Positions 1 to 7,898 of a stretch of 64,000 nt of DNA are shown piece by piece. Position numbers and translations under genes: made by a program. The notes under the pieces were generated by a model that saw only the letters and a list, made by a program, of their open reading frames with translations, was not told the DNA's origin and did not search any database. Location of the stretch: NCBI RefSeq assembly GCF_003634455.1, contig NZ_RBLC01000001.1, positions 992,001 to 1,056,000 of the forward strand, read 5' to 3'. This DNA is from Flavobacterium endophyticum (GTDB taxonomy: Bacteria; Bacteroidota; Bacteroidia; Flavobacteriales; Flavobacteriaceae). Position 1 is the first letter of the stretch; each line of letters opens with the position of its first letter.

Positions 1-336
1 TTCATTGAAAACGGAGGAACAGTTATCGACGAAGACGTAGCTGCGATGAATCCGAAAATAGAAAAACAGAAAATTGAGAATTTCGACAACCTAGATACAA
101 CTTCACAGCAAATCATAAACATTCTGGAAGAATATGTAAAACCAGCTGTAGCAGCAGACGGCGGCAATATTCTTTTTGATTCGTATGACGAAAAAGAAAA
201 ACGAGTAAAAGTTGTATTGCAAGGAGCGTGCAGTGGATGCCCTTCTTCCACATTTACCCTTAAAAGCGGCATCGAAAACATGCTGAAAGACATGCTGAAC
301 GACGAAGAAATAAAAGTGGAAGCAATAAATAGCTAG
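1..336 (+). CDS. NifU-family Fe-S cluster protein, C-terminal part (5' end outside window)
   Basis: The reading frame is open from base 1, so the gene begins upstream and only the last 111 codons are visible; the ATG at 46 is internal. The visible part is the NifU C-terminal domain: an amphipathic helix, the VAADGGNI segment typical of Nfu proteins, then the CSGCPSS motif whose two cysteines (CxxC) bind a [4Fe-4S] cluster between two monomers. In this family the domain assembles or carries Fe-S clusters to target proteins in the cytoplasm. Flavobacterial versions usually have an Nfu N-terminal domain ahead of it, which would fit the missing part. Family assignment is firm; the full architecture is inferred. 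Confidence 0.9.
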   Translation, partial: FIENGGTVIDEDVAAMNPKIEKQKIENFDNLDTTSQQIINILEEYVKPAVAADGGNILFDSYDEKEKRVKVVLQGACSGCPSSTFTLKSGIENMLKDMLNDEEIKVEAINS

Positions 337-393
337 CAAAAGACACATTTATTTGCTATTTTTATAAGATAAACAATTTAAAACTAGCAAATT

Positions 394-594
394 ATGTCTG
401 TACTAAAAGTAATCGAGGTTCTTTCTAGCTCTGAGACAAGTTGGGAAGACGCTACAAAAAAAGCTATTTCTAAGGCATCCAAAACCTTAAAAAATATCAA
501 ATCGGTGTATGTCCAAGATCAAAGCGCTACTGTAGAAAATGGAACAGTTAAGGAATTTAGAGTAAATTTAAAACTTACTTTCGAACTAGAATAA
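394..594 (+). CDS. Dodecin family protein
   Basis: A 66-residue protein of normal dodecin length (65-75) with the family pattern: a short strand (LKVIEVL), a helix starting SWEDATKKAI, and a two-stranded C-terminal sheet ending LKLTFELE. Dodecins form hollow dodecamers that store or buffer flavins. Oddity: where many bacterial dodecins have the flavin-stacking tryptophan (NLRW), this protein has NIKS, so classical isoalloxazine stacking is doubtful. The ATG at 394 is the only reasonable start. A strong terminator follows, so it is not cotranscribed with the next gene. Family assignment is confident; ligand is unknown. Confidence 0.85.
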   Translation: MSVLKVIEVLSSSETSWEDATKKAISKASKTLKNIKSVYVQDQSATVENGTVKEFRVNLKLTFELE

Positions 595-616
595 AGAAAC
601 ATAAATCACCTGAATC

Positions 617-646
617 AAGCGTTTCGAATATCGGAGCGCTTTTTTT
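617..646 (+). terminator. Rho-independent terminator after dodecin gene
   Basis: Ten-base-pair stem (617-626 with 632-641, including G-U pairs), five-base loop AATAT, followed by a run of T. It lies 23 bases after the dodecin stop and before the next gene. Confidence 0.8.
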
Positions 647-669
647 ATAAAAGAAAGCAGTCTTTCCAA

Positions 670-2688
670 ATGAACGATTTACATAACGAAACCAGTCCGT
701 ATCTTCTTCAACACGCCAACAATCCAGTACACTGGAAAGCTTGGAACCAAAAATCTTTGGATTTTGCCAAAGAAAATGACAAACTAATAATTGTCAGCGT
801 AGGCTATTCGGCTTGCCACTGGTGCCATGTAATGGAACATGAAACTTTCGAGGATTCTGAAGCTGCCGCTGTCATGAACCAAAACTTTGTCAGTATAAAA
901 GTTGACCGAGAAGAAAGGCCAGACATAGACGCTGTTTACATGAAAGCCGTTCAAATTATGACAGGTAGAGGCGGATGGCCCATGAATGTCGTATGCCTTC
1001 CAGATGGCAGGCCTGTCTGGGGAGGAACCTATTTCAGAAAAGGTGAATGGATGGACACTTTGCAGCAATTACAGCAACTCTATCGGTCTAATCCTGAAAA
1101 AATGATTGACTACGCCGAAAAATTGCATCACGGAATCAACTCCATAAGCCTAGTACATAAACAAGAAGATGCCGAACAATTTGATTCGAGCACTCTTGCC
1201 AACCTTGTTGAAAAATGGAAAAAAAGTTTTGATTGGGAATTCGGAGGCTATAGCCGAGCTCCGAAATTCATGATGCCGAGCAATTACTCTTTTCTACTGC
1301 GCTATGCCTACCAGAAAAAAGATAACCAACTATTGGAATTCGTCAACCTGACGCTCACAAAAATGGCTTACGGAGGTTTATTCGACACTATTGACGGGGG
1401 CTTCTCGCGATATTCTGTCGATATGAAATGGCATGTACCTCATTTTGAAAAAATGCTATATGACAATGGGCAATTGGTGTCGCTCTATTCAGATGCCTAT
1501 AAACTCACAAAAAATCCATTATATAAAGAAGTGATTGAAAAAACACTAACCTTTATATCAAAAGAACTCACCAATCGCGATGGAGGATTTTATTCTGCCC
1601 TAGATGCAGACAGCTTGACCGTAGATAATCATCTAGAAGAAGGTGCTTTCTATGTTTGGACAAAAGAAGAACTGAAAGCTATATTGAAAGAAGATTTCGA
1701 ACTATTCAGCATCATCTTCAATATTAATGAATTCGGATTTTGGGAAGAAGGAAACTATGTCTTGATCCAGACAGAATCTTTAGAAGAAATTGCTTCACAA
1801 TATAAAAAAGATAGTTCTGAGCTTCATAGAAAGAAACATGAATGGGAAAACCTGCTCTATACCGAAAGAGAAAAAAGAAAGAAACCAAGATTGGACGACA
1901 AATGTCTTACTTCGTGGAATGCGTTGATGTTAAAAGGATTTGTCGATGCCTATAAAGCTTTAGGAAATAAAGACTATTTAAACAAAGCGTTGCAAAATGC
2001 TTCTTTTATAACTGAAAACCTTTGGGCTCCTGAAGGAAACTTGTTGCACAGCCATAATGACGGCAAAAATACGATAAACGCCTATCTTGAAGATTATTGT
2101 TTTGTGATTGATGCGTTTATTTCCTTATATGAAGCTACGCTTGACGAGAAATGGCTTCATCACTCAAAACAGCTTGCCGATTATTGCTTCGATCATTTCT
2201 ATGATACTACAACTGATTTCTTTTCCTTTACTTCCGATATTGATGCCGAGTTGATTACAAAGCATTACGAATTAGAAGACAATGTAATTCCTGCTTCCAA
2301 CTCTGTCATGGCAAATAACCTTTATAAACTTGCTATTTATTTTGACAATCCTTATTATGAATCGACGGCGCAAAAAATGCTGGGCCATATTCTTCCTAAC
2401 ATCGATTATCCTTCAGCTTTTTCCAACTGGCTGCATGCTTTTCTGAATTTCTCGGATGAAAATAGAGAGCTTGCCGTTTGTGGAGAGCAAGCATTAGCAA
2501 ATATTTTAATCTTGCAAAAAGACTACCTTCCCAACATTGTCTTTTCTGGAAATGACAAGCCTTCCGAACTACCATTCTTAAAATCTCGATTTGAAGAAGG
2601 AAAAAATTTATATTATGTATGCCAAAATAAGACTTGTGATTTGCCTTCTGAAAATCTAGAATTAACTTTGCAAAGCTTAAAGTTTTAA
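670..2688 (+). CDS. Thioredoxin domain-containing protein, YyaL/DUF255 family
   Basis: A 672-residue protein, the usual length of YyaL (spermatogenesis-associated protein 20-like) proteins. Residues 1 to about 165 are the DUF255 thioredoxin-like domain, with the highly conserved ACHWCHVME motif at 48-56 (CxxC at 49/52) and downstream GGWPMNV. The rest resembles an (alpha/alpha)6-barrel like that of N-acylglucosamine 2-epimerases and glycoside hydrolases, with HFEKMLYDNGQL conserved. No signal peptide, so it is predicted cytoplasmic. Its substrate is unknown. It stands alone between a terminator upstream and a noncoding gap of about 110 bases before the MscS gene. Confidence 0.9.
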   Translation: MNDLHNETSPYLLQHANNPVHWKAWNQKSLDFAKENDKLIIVSVGYSACHWCHVMEHETFEDSEAAAVMNQNFVSIKVDREERPDIDAVYMKAVQIMTGRGGWPMNVVCLPDGRPVWGGTYFRKGEWMDTLQQLQQLYRSNPEKMIDYAEKLHHGINSISLVHKQEDAEQFDSSTLANLVEKWKKSFDWEFGGYSRAPKFMMPSNYSFLLRYAYQKKDNQLLEFVNLTLTKMAYGGLFDTIDGGFSRYSVDMKWHVPHFEKMLYDNGQLVSLYSDAYKLTKNPLYKEVIEKTLTFISKELTNRDGGFYSALDADSLTVDNHLEEGAFYVWTKEELKAILKEDFELFSIIFNINEFGFWEEGNYVLIQTESLEEIASQYKKDSSELHRKKHEWENLLYTEREKRKKPRLDDKCLTSWNALMLKGFVDAYKALGNKDYLNKALQNASFITENLWAPEGNLLHSHNDGKNTINAYLEDYCFVIDAFISLYEATLDEKWLHHSKQLADYCFDHFYDTTTDFFSFTSDIDAELITKHYELEDNVIPASNSVMANNLYKLAIYFDNPYYESTAQKMLGHILPNIDYPSAFSNWLHAFLNFSDENRELAVCGEQALANILILQKDYLPNIVFSGNDKPSELPFLKSRFEEGKNLYYVCQNKTCDLPSENLELTLQSLKF

Positions 2689-2753
2689 AACAAACAGGAC
2701 ATCCATCGCATTAAAATTATTATAATTTAAGAAAAATTTATTTTTTTAATCAG

Positions 2754-2761
2754 TAGATTTG
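2754..2761 (+). promoter_or_regulatory. Putative -7 promoter element for the MscS gene
   Basis: TAGATTTG matches the Bacteroidota -7 consensus TAnnTTTG and lies 35 bases before the ATG at 2797. No TTG is visible at the -33 distance, so the call is tentative. Confidence 0.35.
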
Positions 2762-2796
2762 ATACTTAAATACGAAAACACTTTTTACCATCCAGC

Positions 2797-3606
2797 ATGT
2801 TGATTGACACTCAAAAAATAGAAACGTATACAGATCGTTTTATCGCGGTTTTAGTCGATTATTCACCTCGATTAATCGGTGCCTTTTTAATACTCTTTCT
2901 TGGATTATGGGGAATCAGACTTTTGAACCGTCTTGCCACCAAGATCATGATCAGCCGAAATTTAGAACCTACGCTGACTACGTTCCTAGCAAATATCTTG
3001 ATTTGGGTCTTGAGAGTATTGCTATTTGTAATTTTTATCTCCAAACTGGGAGTTGAGACCTCCTCGTTTGTAGCCATTCTTGGAGCTGCCGGTTTGGCCG
3101 TTGGTCTGTCATTGCAAGGATCTCTTTCTAATTTTGCAGGCGGTGTTTTGATTATCCTTTTCAAACCTTTTAAAGTCGGTGATACGATTGAAGCTCAAGC
3201 CGAAACTGCAAAAGTTTTAGAAATTCAGATTTTTACAACAAAATTACTGACTGCGTCTAATCAGGTTGTTTATATTCCGAATGGCATACTTTCGAACAAT
3301 AAAATCAAGAATTTTTCGCAAAACAACAGCAGGAGAGCCGATCTTGTTTTCAAGATAAATTATGAGACCGACATAAAGCAGGTAAAAGATATGCTGATAG
3401 AAATCATGAAAAAACACCCTCAAGTGTTAAAAAACCCCGCTCCAGCAGTAATTGTCAGCGATTTGACAGATACTGGCATAAATTTAGTGGCTAGACCATG
3501 GTCCAAGAACGAAAATTTTGGAAACATGAGCTCTGATATTTTAGAACAGAGCCTGGCAGAATTAGAAAAAATGGAGAAGAGTCCATTTGTAAAAGCAAGC
3601 ACATAA
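2797..3606 (+). CDS. Small-conductance mechanosensitive channel (MscS family)
   Basis: A 269-residue inner-membrane protein of minimal MscS size. Three transmembrane segments lie at about 20-43, 62-85 and 88-122; the third carries the Gly/Ala-rich pore helix (AGLAVGLSLQGSLSNF), followed by the cytoplasmic beta domain starting VGDTIEA and an alpha/beta C-terminal region. MscS channels open on membrane tension to release osmolytes during hypo-osmotic shock. It is followed after 26 bases by a secreted protein on the same strand, but no functional link is evident. The start ATG is preceded by an A/T-rich region with a candidate promoter. Confidence 0.9.
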   Translation: MLIDTQKIETYTDRFIAVLVDYSPRLIGAFLILFLGLWGIRLLNRLATKIMISRNLEPTLTTFLANILIWVLRVLLFVIFISKLGVETSSFVAILGAAGLAVGLSLQGSLSNFAGGVLIILFKPFKVGDTIEAQAETAKVLEIQIFTTKLLTASNQVVYIPNGILSNNKIKNFSQNNSRRADLVFKINYETDIKQVKDMLIEIMKKHPQVLKNPAPAVIVSDLTDTGINLVARPWSKNENFGNMSSDILEQSLAELEKMEKSPFVKAST

Positions 3607-3632
3607 AATATTTAACCTTAAAACCTTAAAAA

Positions 3633-4307
3633 ATGAATTTTAAAAGCATCTTATTCCTATCACTTTCATTTGCAAGCCAGATTGGCTTCGCACAGACTGT
3701 AAATTATGAGTCAAACAATAGGCGCGTTGAGTCAAATATAGTAACATACGATACAAAACCACAAGGAAGCCAATATATAGATGAGACATTTCTTCCTGGA
3801 AGTTACCAAAACAATAGTCAGATTATATTATTAAGATATAATGCTTTTACTGACCAGATAGAGTTTAAAGACTCTGATGACGCAACCAAAAACCTTATCC
3901 CTAATAAAGGTGTGCCTATAGTTACTACTAGCAAGAAAAATACTTATGTGTATGAGGACTATACAACTCAAAAAGAAGGAAACAAAACAGGTTATCTGAA
4001 TCTGATTAGCGAAAACGGACAGGTAAAGATTTATTCAAGAACTAAAGTTTTCTTGAAAGAAGCGGTAGCGGCTTCTAGCGGTTATCAGACAGCTAAACCT
4101 GCTATGTATAAAAAAGCAGCGACAGAATATTATATCAAAGTAAAAGAACAACCTATCGTTTTTATTCCATCTAATAAAAAAGAACTGTACAAGCTCTTCC
4201 CTGGAAAAGAAAAAGAAGTTACAGAGTACATAAAATCAAATAAAATTTCTTTGGATAAAGAGGAAGATTTAAAAAGCTTAGGTTCGTTTTTAAACACTAT
4301 TTTATAA
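3633..4307 (+). CDS. Secreted hypothetical protein
   Basis: I do not recognise a named family. It is 224 residues long with a Sec signal peptide (hydrophobic residues 5-16, probable cleavage after GFAQ at about 21). The mature part is hydrophilic, rich in Asn, Lys and Tyr, has no CxxC, lipobox or type IX C-terminal sorting domain, and ends in a helical Lys/Glu-rich segment, so it is probably periplasmic or outer-membrane associated. It lies 26 bases after the MscS gene and ends immediately next to the stop codon of convergent tsaB; its terminator seems to sit inside tsaB. Confidence 0.7.
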   Translation: MNFKSILFLSLSFASQIGFAQTVNYESNNRRVESNIVTYDTKPQGSQYIDETFLPGSYQNNSQIILLRYNAFTDQIEFKDSDDATKNLIPNKGVPIVTTSKKNTYVYEDYTTQKEGNKTGYLNLISENGQVKIYSRTKVFLKEAVAASSGYQTAKPAMYKKAATEYYIKVKEQPIVFIPSNKKELYKLFPGKEKEVTEYIKSNKISLDKEEDLKSLGSFLNTIL

Positions 4308-4964
4308 TCATTTGATCATAAAATCTTTCAAATAAAAAGGCTCAAAATAAGCGACATCTACGGTGTCGCTTTTTTTATGCTTTTCAAATGAAAGAAGACT
4401 CATTTCTTTGGCAGAAGGATACGTATTTTCTGGATAGTAAACAAATCTCGCATCTTTCAATATATCTGCACACTTTAAAGCACCATCGCCGATTAAATGG
4501 ATAGTACCTTCTATCTCTGAAAAAGATTCTTCGGTGATGATTTCTGCTTTGGTATCTCGTATTTTTTGATGATTCTTCTCAAAAACAGCATTATAGACTT
4601 CCATCCTTCTGGCATCAATCATCGGAACAATCAATCCTTCAGAAACTGAAAGCTGAGCAGCCAACACCTCTAGCGTATCAATCGCTATCAATGGAATATC
4701 CAAGGCATAACACAAACCTTTTGCAGCCGAAACGCCAATCCTAAGCCCTGTATAAGAACCGGGGCCTTGGCTTACCGCAATCGCGCTTAAATTGGAAAAA
4801 TCTATTTGTAGTTCCTGCAATGCTTCTGCTATAAAAACATGTAGTTTTTCGGCATGTGAATAACCTTGTTCAGCCATTTCCTTGCAAAGAAGTGTTTCTC
4901 CTTGCTTGGCAATGCTTATCGAGCAGTTTTTCGTAGCCGTTTCAATATTGAGAATATAGGACAT
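4308..4964 (-). CDS. tsaB: tRNA threonylcarbamoyladenosine biosynthesis protein TsaB
   Basis: A 218-residue protein with the N-terminal ASKHA-fold start YILNIETAT and the diagnostic GPGSYTGLRIG segment of TsaB. TsaB is the non-catalytic partner of TsaD; together with TsaE and TsaC it makes t6A at position 37 of ANN-decoding tRNAs. Length matches the family (about 220-230). Its ATG overlaps the stop codon of the upstream adaptor gene by one base (TAATG), implying translational coupling, so it is the last gene of the tolC-adaptor-tsaB operon, although the functions are unrelated. The 3' coding end also contains a terminator active for the opposite strand. Confidence 0.95.
   Translation of the reverse strand: MSYILNIETATKNCSISIAKQGETLLCKEMAEQGYSHAEKLHVFIAEALQELQIDFSNLSAIAVSQGPGSYTGLRIGVSAAKGLCYALDIPLIAIDTLEVLAAQLSVSEGLIVPMIDARRMEVYNAVFEKNHQKIRDTKAEIITEESFSEIEGTIHLIGDGALKCADILKDARFVYYPENTYPSAKEMSLLSFEKHKKSDTVDVAYFEPFYLKDFMIK
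4349..4376 (+). terminator. Terminator for the plus-strand secreted protein, inside tsaB coding sequence
   Basis: Perfect eight-base-pair stem AAGCGACA/TGTCGCTT (4349-4356 with 4364-4371), seven-base loop, then seven T. It is oriented for plus-strand transcripts from the gene ending at 4307, but lies within the last 70 bases of tsaB, encoding about KKSDTVDVAYF there. Confidence 0.65.
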
Positions 4965-6283
4965 TATTTTTTTGTCTTGCTGTCTTTTTTAACTTCGCCT
5001 TCAGATTTGACATGTACCATATCGCCTGAATTTAAATCTTTTGTAACTGTAGCATAAGGGCCAATAATTACGACATCGCCTTTTTTCAAACCTGAAGAAA
5101 CTTCAATATTGGTGTCATCTTGGATTCCAGTTTTTATGACTCTTATCTTTGCCTTATCGCCTACTTTCACAAACACACATTCAAATTTCTTGTCTGATTT
5201 TGGCGCTTTTTGATTGTTATTTTCGTCTTCTTTCGCGCTTATCACCACAGGTTTCGCAGTAGCAGAAGTATCCGATTTGACGACCACAGAACTGATCGGA
5301 ATAGACAGCACGTTATCTTTTCTTTTGGTCATGATATCGACTGTCGCTGTCATACCTGGCCTAAAAGGCGAATAACTTTCCGGCTTGCCTTCAAGCAAAT
5401 CAGCATACGATTCTTTCAATATCCTTACTTTTACTTTAAAGTTTGTCACCTGATCTGCTGTCAATGCTGTACTGGCAGAATTTGAAATGCTGGTAACGAT
5501 TCCTTTGAATTCTTTTTTAAGGTAAGCGTCAACTTCAACTTTTGCAGAATCGCCAACATTAATCTTAACAATATCATTTTCATTTACATCAACTTCAACT
5601 TCCATGTTGTTAAGGTTCGCTACTCGCAAAAGTTCGGTACCCGTCATCTGTTGTGTACCAAGTACTCTTTCGCCCAACTCTACGCCTAATGAAGAAATCG
5701 TTCCGTCGGCTGGAGCATAAATTGTAGTTCGTCCTAAGTTGTCTTTTGCTTCGTTCACGGTTGCTGAAGCACTTTGAACGTTATAATACGCCGATTGTTT
5801 TGTCGCTTGAGCAACTTCATATGAGGAAATTGCCTTGTCCCAATCTGATTTTGAAATTATTCCTTTTTCAAAAAGCGTTTTGTTTCTTTCATAATTTGCT
5901 TTTGCTTCTTTAAATTGAGCATCCGCTTGACTTAATCCTGCTTTGGTTCCAGAAAGGCTTGCTACAGAGCGATTCAGTCCAGAAGTATACAAATCAGGAT
6001 TGATGCGAACTAGCAGATCGCCTTTTTTAACGACCTGTCCTTCTTTTACAGGCAGTTCTATAATTTCACCCGAAACCTCAGATGAAATTTTTACTTCAAT
6101 TTCTGGCTGAATCTTACCAGTGGCAGAAACCGTTTCGATAATCGTCATGGCCTCTACTTTTGATATTTCTACCTCTTTCCCTTTTTCTTTACTACCAATA
6201 GCACCTGTCTTGGAGAGTACCAATAAAATAATTATCAGAAGTATTGCACCTCCTAGTATATAATAAACTGTCTTCTTTTTCAT
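4964..6283 (-). CDS. Efflux transporter periplasmic adaptor (HlyD/MacA-like)
   Basis: A 439-residue membrane-fusion protein: one N-terminal membrane anchor (about 5-24), a barrel-sandwich (lipoyl-like) first half around VSGEIIELPVKEGQ, a long alpha-hairpin (about 105-185, Ala/Lys/Glu rich), the second lipoyl half (APADGTISSL), then beta-barrel and membrane-proximal domains. It would connect an inner-membrane ABC or RND pump to TolC. It begins 3 bases after the tolC-like gene, so they form one operon, but no pump gene is in the window. The spacing to tolC supports partnership; the transported substrate cannot be told from sequence. Confidence 0.9.
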   Translation of the reverse strand: MKKKTVYYILGGAILLIIILLVLSKTGAIGSKEKGKEVEISKVEAMTIIETVSATGKIQPEIEVKISSEVSGEIIELPVKEGQVVKKGDLLVRINPDLYTSGLNRSVASLSGTKAGLSQADAQFKEAKANYERNKTLFEKGIISKSDWDKAISSYEVAQATKQSAYYNVQSASATVNEAKDNLGRTTIYAPADGTISSLGVELGERVLGTQQMTGTELLRVANLNNMEVEVDVNENDIVKINVGDSAKVEVDAYLKKEFKGIVTSISNSASTALTADQVTNFKVKVRILKESYADLLEGKPESYSPFRPGMTATVDIMTKRKDNVLSIPISSVVVKSDTSATAKPVVISAKEDENNNQKAPKSDKKFECVFVKVGDKAKIRVIKTGIQDDTNIEVSSGLKKGDVVIIGPYATVTKDLNSGDMVHVKSEGEVKKDSKTKK

Positions 6284-6286
6284 AAT

Positions 6287-7732
6287 TTATTGTTTTTGGA
6301 TAATAGGAATGCCGAAATAGAATTCTAAAACTTTCACCCTAAAGATATAATCGAATTTTGTCCTTAATACTTCAGATTGCGCGTTTACATACAATGTCTG
6401 TGCTTGATTGAGCTCAAAGGCATTCATCAATCCTACTTCAAATTTTTCCTTAGCATAATTAAAGGCTTCTGTTCTCGCATCCAATGCTACCAAAGCCGAT
6501 TCATAGGATTTCAAAGCTCCTTTGGCATCAGTAAAAGCTGTATAGACATTTCGTTCGAGATCCAGTTCTTGTTGGCTATATACGGTTCTTGAACGTTCTA
6601 AAGCTATTTTTGAACGCTCTACATTGTTTCTGGCTGACAATCCGTTTAGGATAGGAATGTTCAACTGAACACCGAAAGAGTGTCCTTTGTTATCACTGAA
6701 TTGATCAAAAACTGGTGCTGGACTTCCTAATAATGGAGACGTATTTGGTGTTACTACATTTTGGTTCGTCCCTTCGACAACTCCTATCACTCTAGTAGGG
6801 TTTTGAGGATTCAGTTCAAAACCAGTTACTCTATCCGAATAGGAAGCTCTGGTGCTAAAACTATAAAATCCTTGTAAGCTAGGTTGGTATGCTCCTCTCG
6901 CTATTCTTACATCTTTTTCTGCTATCTCTAGGTTTGTCTTGGCAATTTTCAATTCTGCTCTTTCTTCTTTTGCTTTTTCAAATATGGCAGAAGGTGACTG
7001 AAGCATTACTTCGCTTTCTCTTACTTCATAATCATTATCTGCGATATCAAAGTCCTGGAAGTCTTCTAGCTGTAACAATTGTGCCAAGCTTAATTTTGAA
7101 ATTAATAGCGTATTTTCTGCAACGATTACTGCCTGTTGGCTGCTTGCTACGGTAGCATTCATATCCAACAGGTCGCCTCTTGGTACAGAACCGGCATCGA
7201 CCAAGGCTTCAGTTCGCTGTTTCTGTTTTTCATTATTCTGTAACTGTTCTTTTTGAACTTTCAGGTTTTCTTTATTAAAAAGAATTTGCAGGAAAGCATT
7301 GGCTACATTCAAAGAAACATCATCTTTCATCTTTGACAGCTGATATTGTGCTGCAATTACTGAAAGTCGGGCTCTTTTAAGCCTGTTCATGTTTTGCAAT
7401 CCTTTGTAGATATCGATATTAGCATTTAGGCCTGCAGAAGTAAATTGGACCGTCTGATTCTCCAAAAGACCCGTAGTGATATTCTGGTTCAGACCGATAT
7501 TCCACGAATGCGAGGCGCTTGCGTTAATCGACGGCAAGAAATTGCCAAAAGCGTCTTTTTTATCAACAGCTGCAACTTGGCTGTCCAAATCCGCCTGTCG
7601 TATAGAAATATTATTATCTAACGCATACTGCACGCACTCTTGCAAGGTCCATTTTTTTGCCTGGGCATTTGATGCAAGCCCGAAGAAAAGGGCAAAAATT
7701 AAAACTAGTTTACTGACCAACGTTTTTTTCAT
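6287..7732 (-). CDS. TolC-family outer-membrane efflux protein
   Basis: A 481-residue protein with a signal peptide (about 1-25, ending SNAQA) and two repeats of the outer-membrane-factor pattern beginning WTLQECVQYALDNN. The body alternates amphipathic strands with long coiled-coil helices, as in TolC trimers that form an outer-membrane and periplasmic channel. It is the first gene of the operon with the adaptor (3-base gap) and tsaB. A -7 promoter element lies 38-45 bases upstream of its start, in the region shared with the divergent DUF4403 gene. Confidence 0.92.
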   Translation of the reverse strand: MKKTLVSKLVLIFALFFGLASNAQAKKWTLQECVQYALDNNISIRQADLDSQVAAVDKKDAFGNFLPSINASASHSWNIGLNQNITTGLLENQTVQFTSAGLNANIDIYKGLQNMNRLKRARLSVIAAQYQLSKMKDDVSLNVANAFLQILFNKENLKVQKEQLQNNEKQKQRTEALVDAGSVPRGDLLDMNATVASSQQAVIVAENTLLISKLSLAQLLQLEDFQDFDIADNDYEVRESEVMLQSPSAIFEKAKEERAELKIAKTNLEIAEKDVRIARGAYQPSLQGFYSFSTRASYSDRVTGFELNPQNPTRVIGVVEGTNQNVVTPNTSPLLGSPAPVFDQFSDNKGHSFGVQLNIPILNGLSARNNVERSKIALERSRTVYSQQELDLERNVYTAFTDAKGALKSYESALVALDARTEAFNYAKEKFEVGLMNAFELNQAQTLYVNAQSEVLRTKFDYIFRVKVLEFYFGIPIIQKQ

Positions 7733-7769
7733 AGATAATTACGTACAAAATATGTAATCGATTGCAATA

Positions 7770-7777
7770 CAAATTTA
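7770..7777 (-). promoter_or_regulatory. Putative -7 promoter element for tolC-adaptor-tsaB
   Basis: TAAATTTG on the minus strand fits TAnnTTTG and sits 38 bases from the tolC-like start. No TTG appears at the expected -33 distance. Confidence 0.35.
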
Positions 7778-7822
7778 GTTTTTTTACTTACTTAATAAAA
7801 CTAATTAGACTTTTAAATCGGG

Positions 7823-7843
7823 AATCTGTTACAGATTTTTTTT
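7823..7843 (+). terminator. Terminator-like hairpin between divergent tolC and DUF4403 genes
   Basis: Six-base-pair stem AATCTG/CAGATT with a three-base loop TTA followed by eight T on the plus strand. No plus-strand gene lies directly upstream, so it may stop antisense transcripts of tolC, or act as a leader attenuator if the DUF4403 promoter lies before it. The stem is short. Confidence 0.35.
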
Positions 7844-7898
7844 AGAAAGATATTAAAAAATAAATTTACATTTACTTCAAAATTAAAACATTAAAGAT

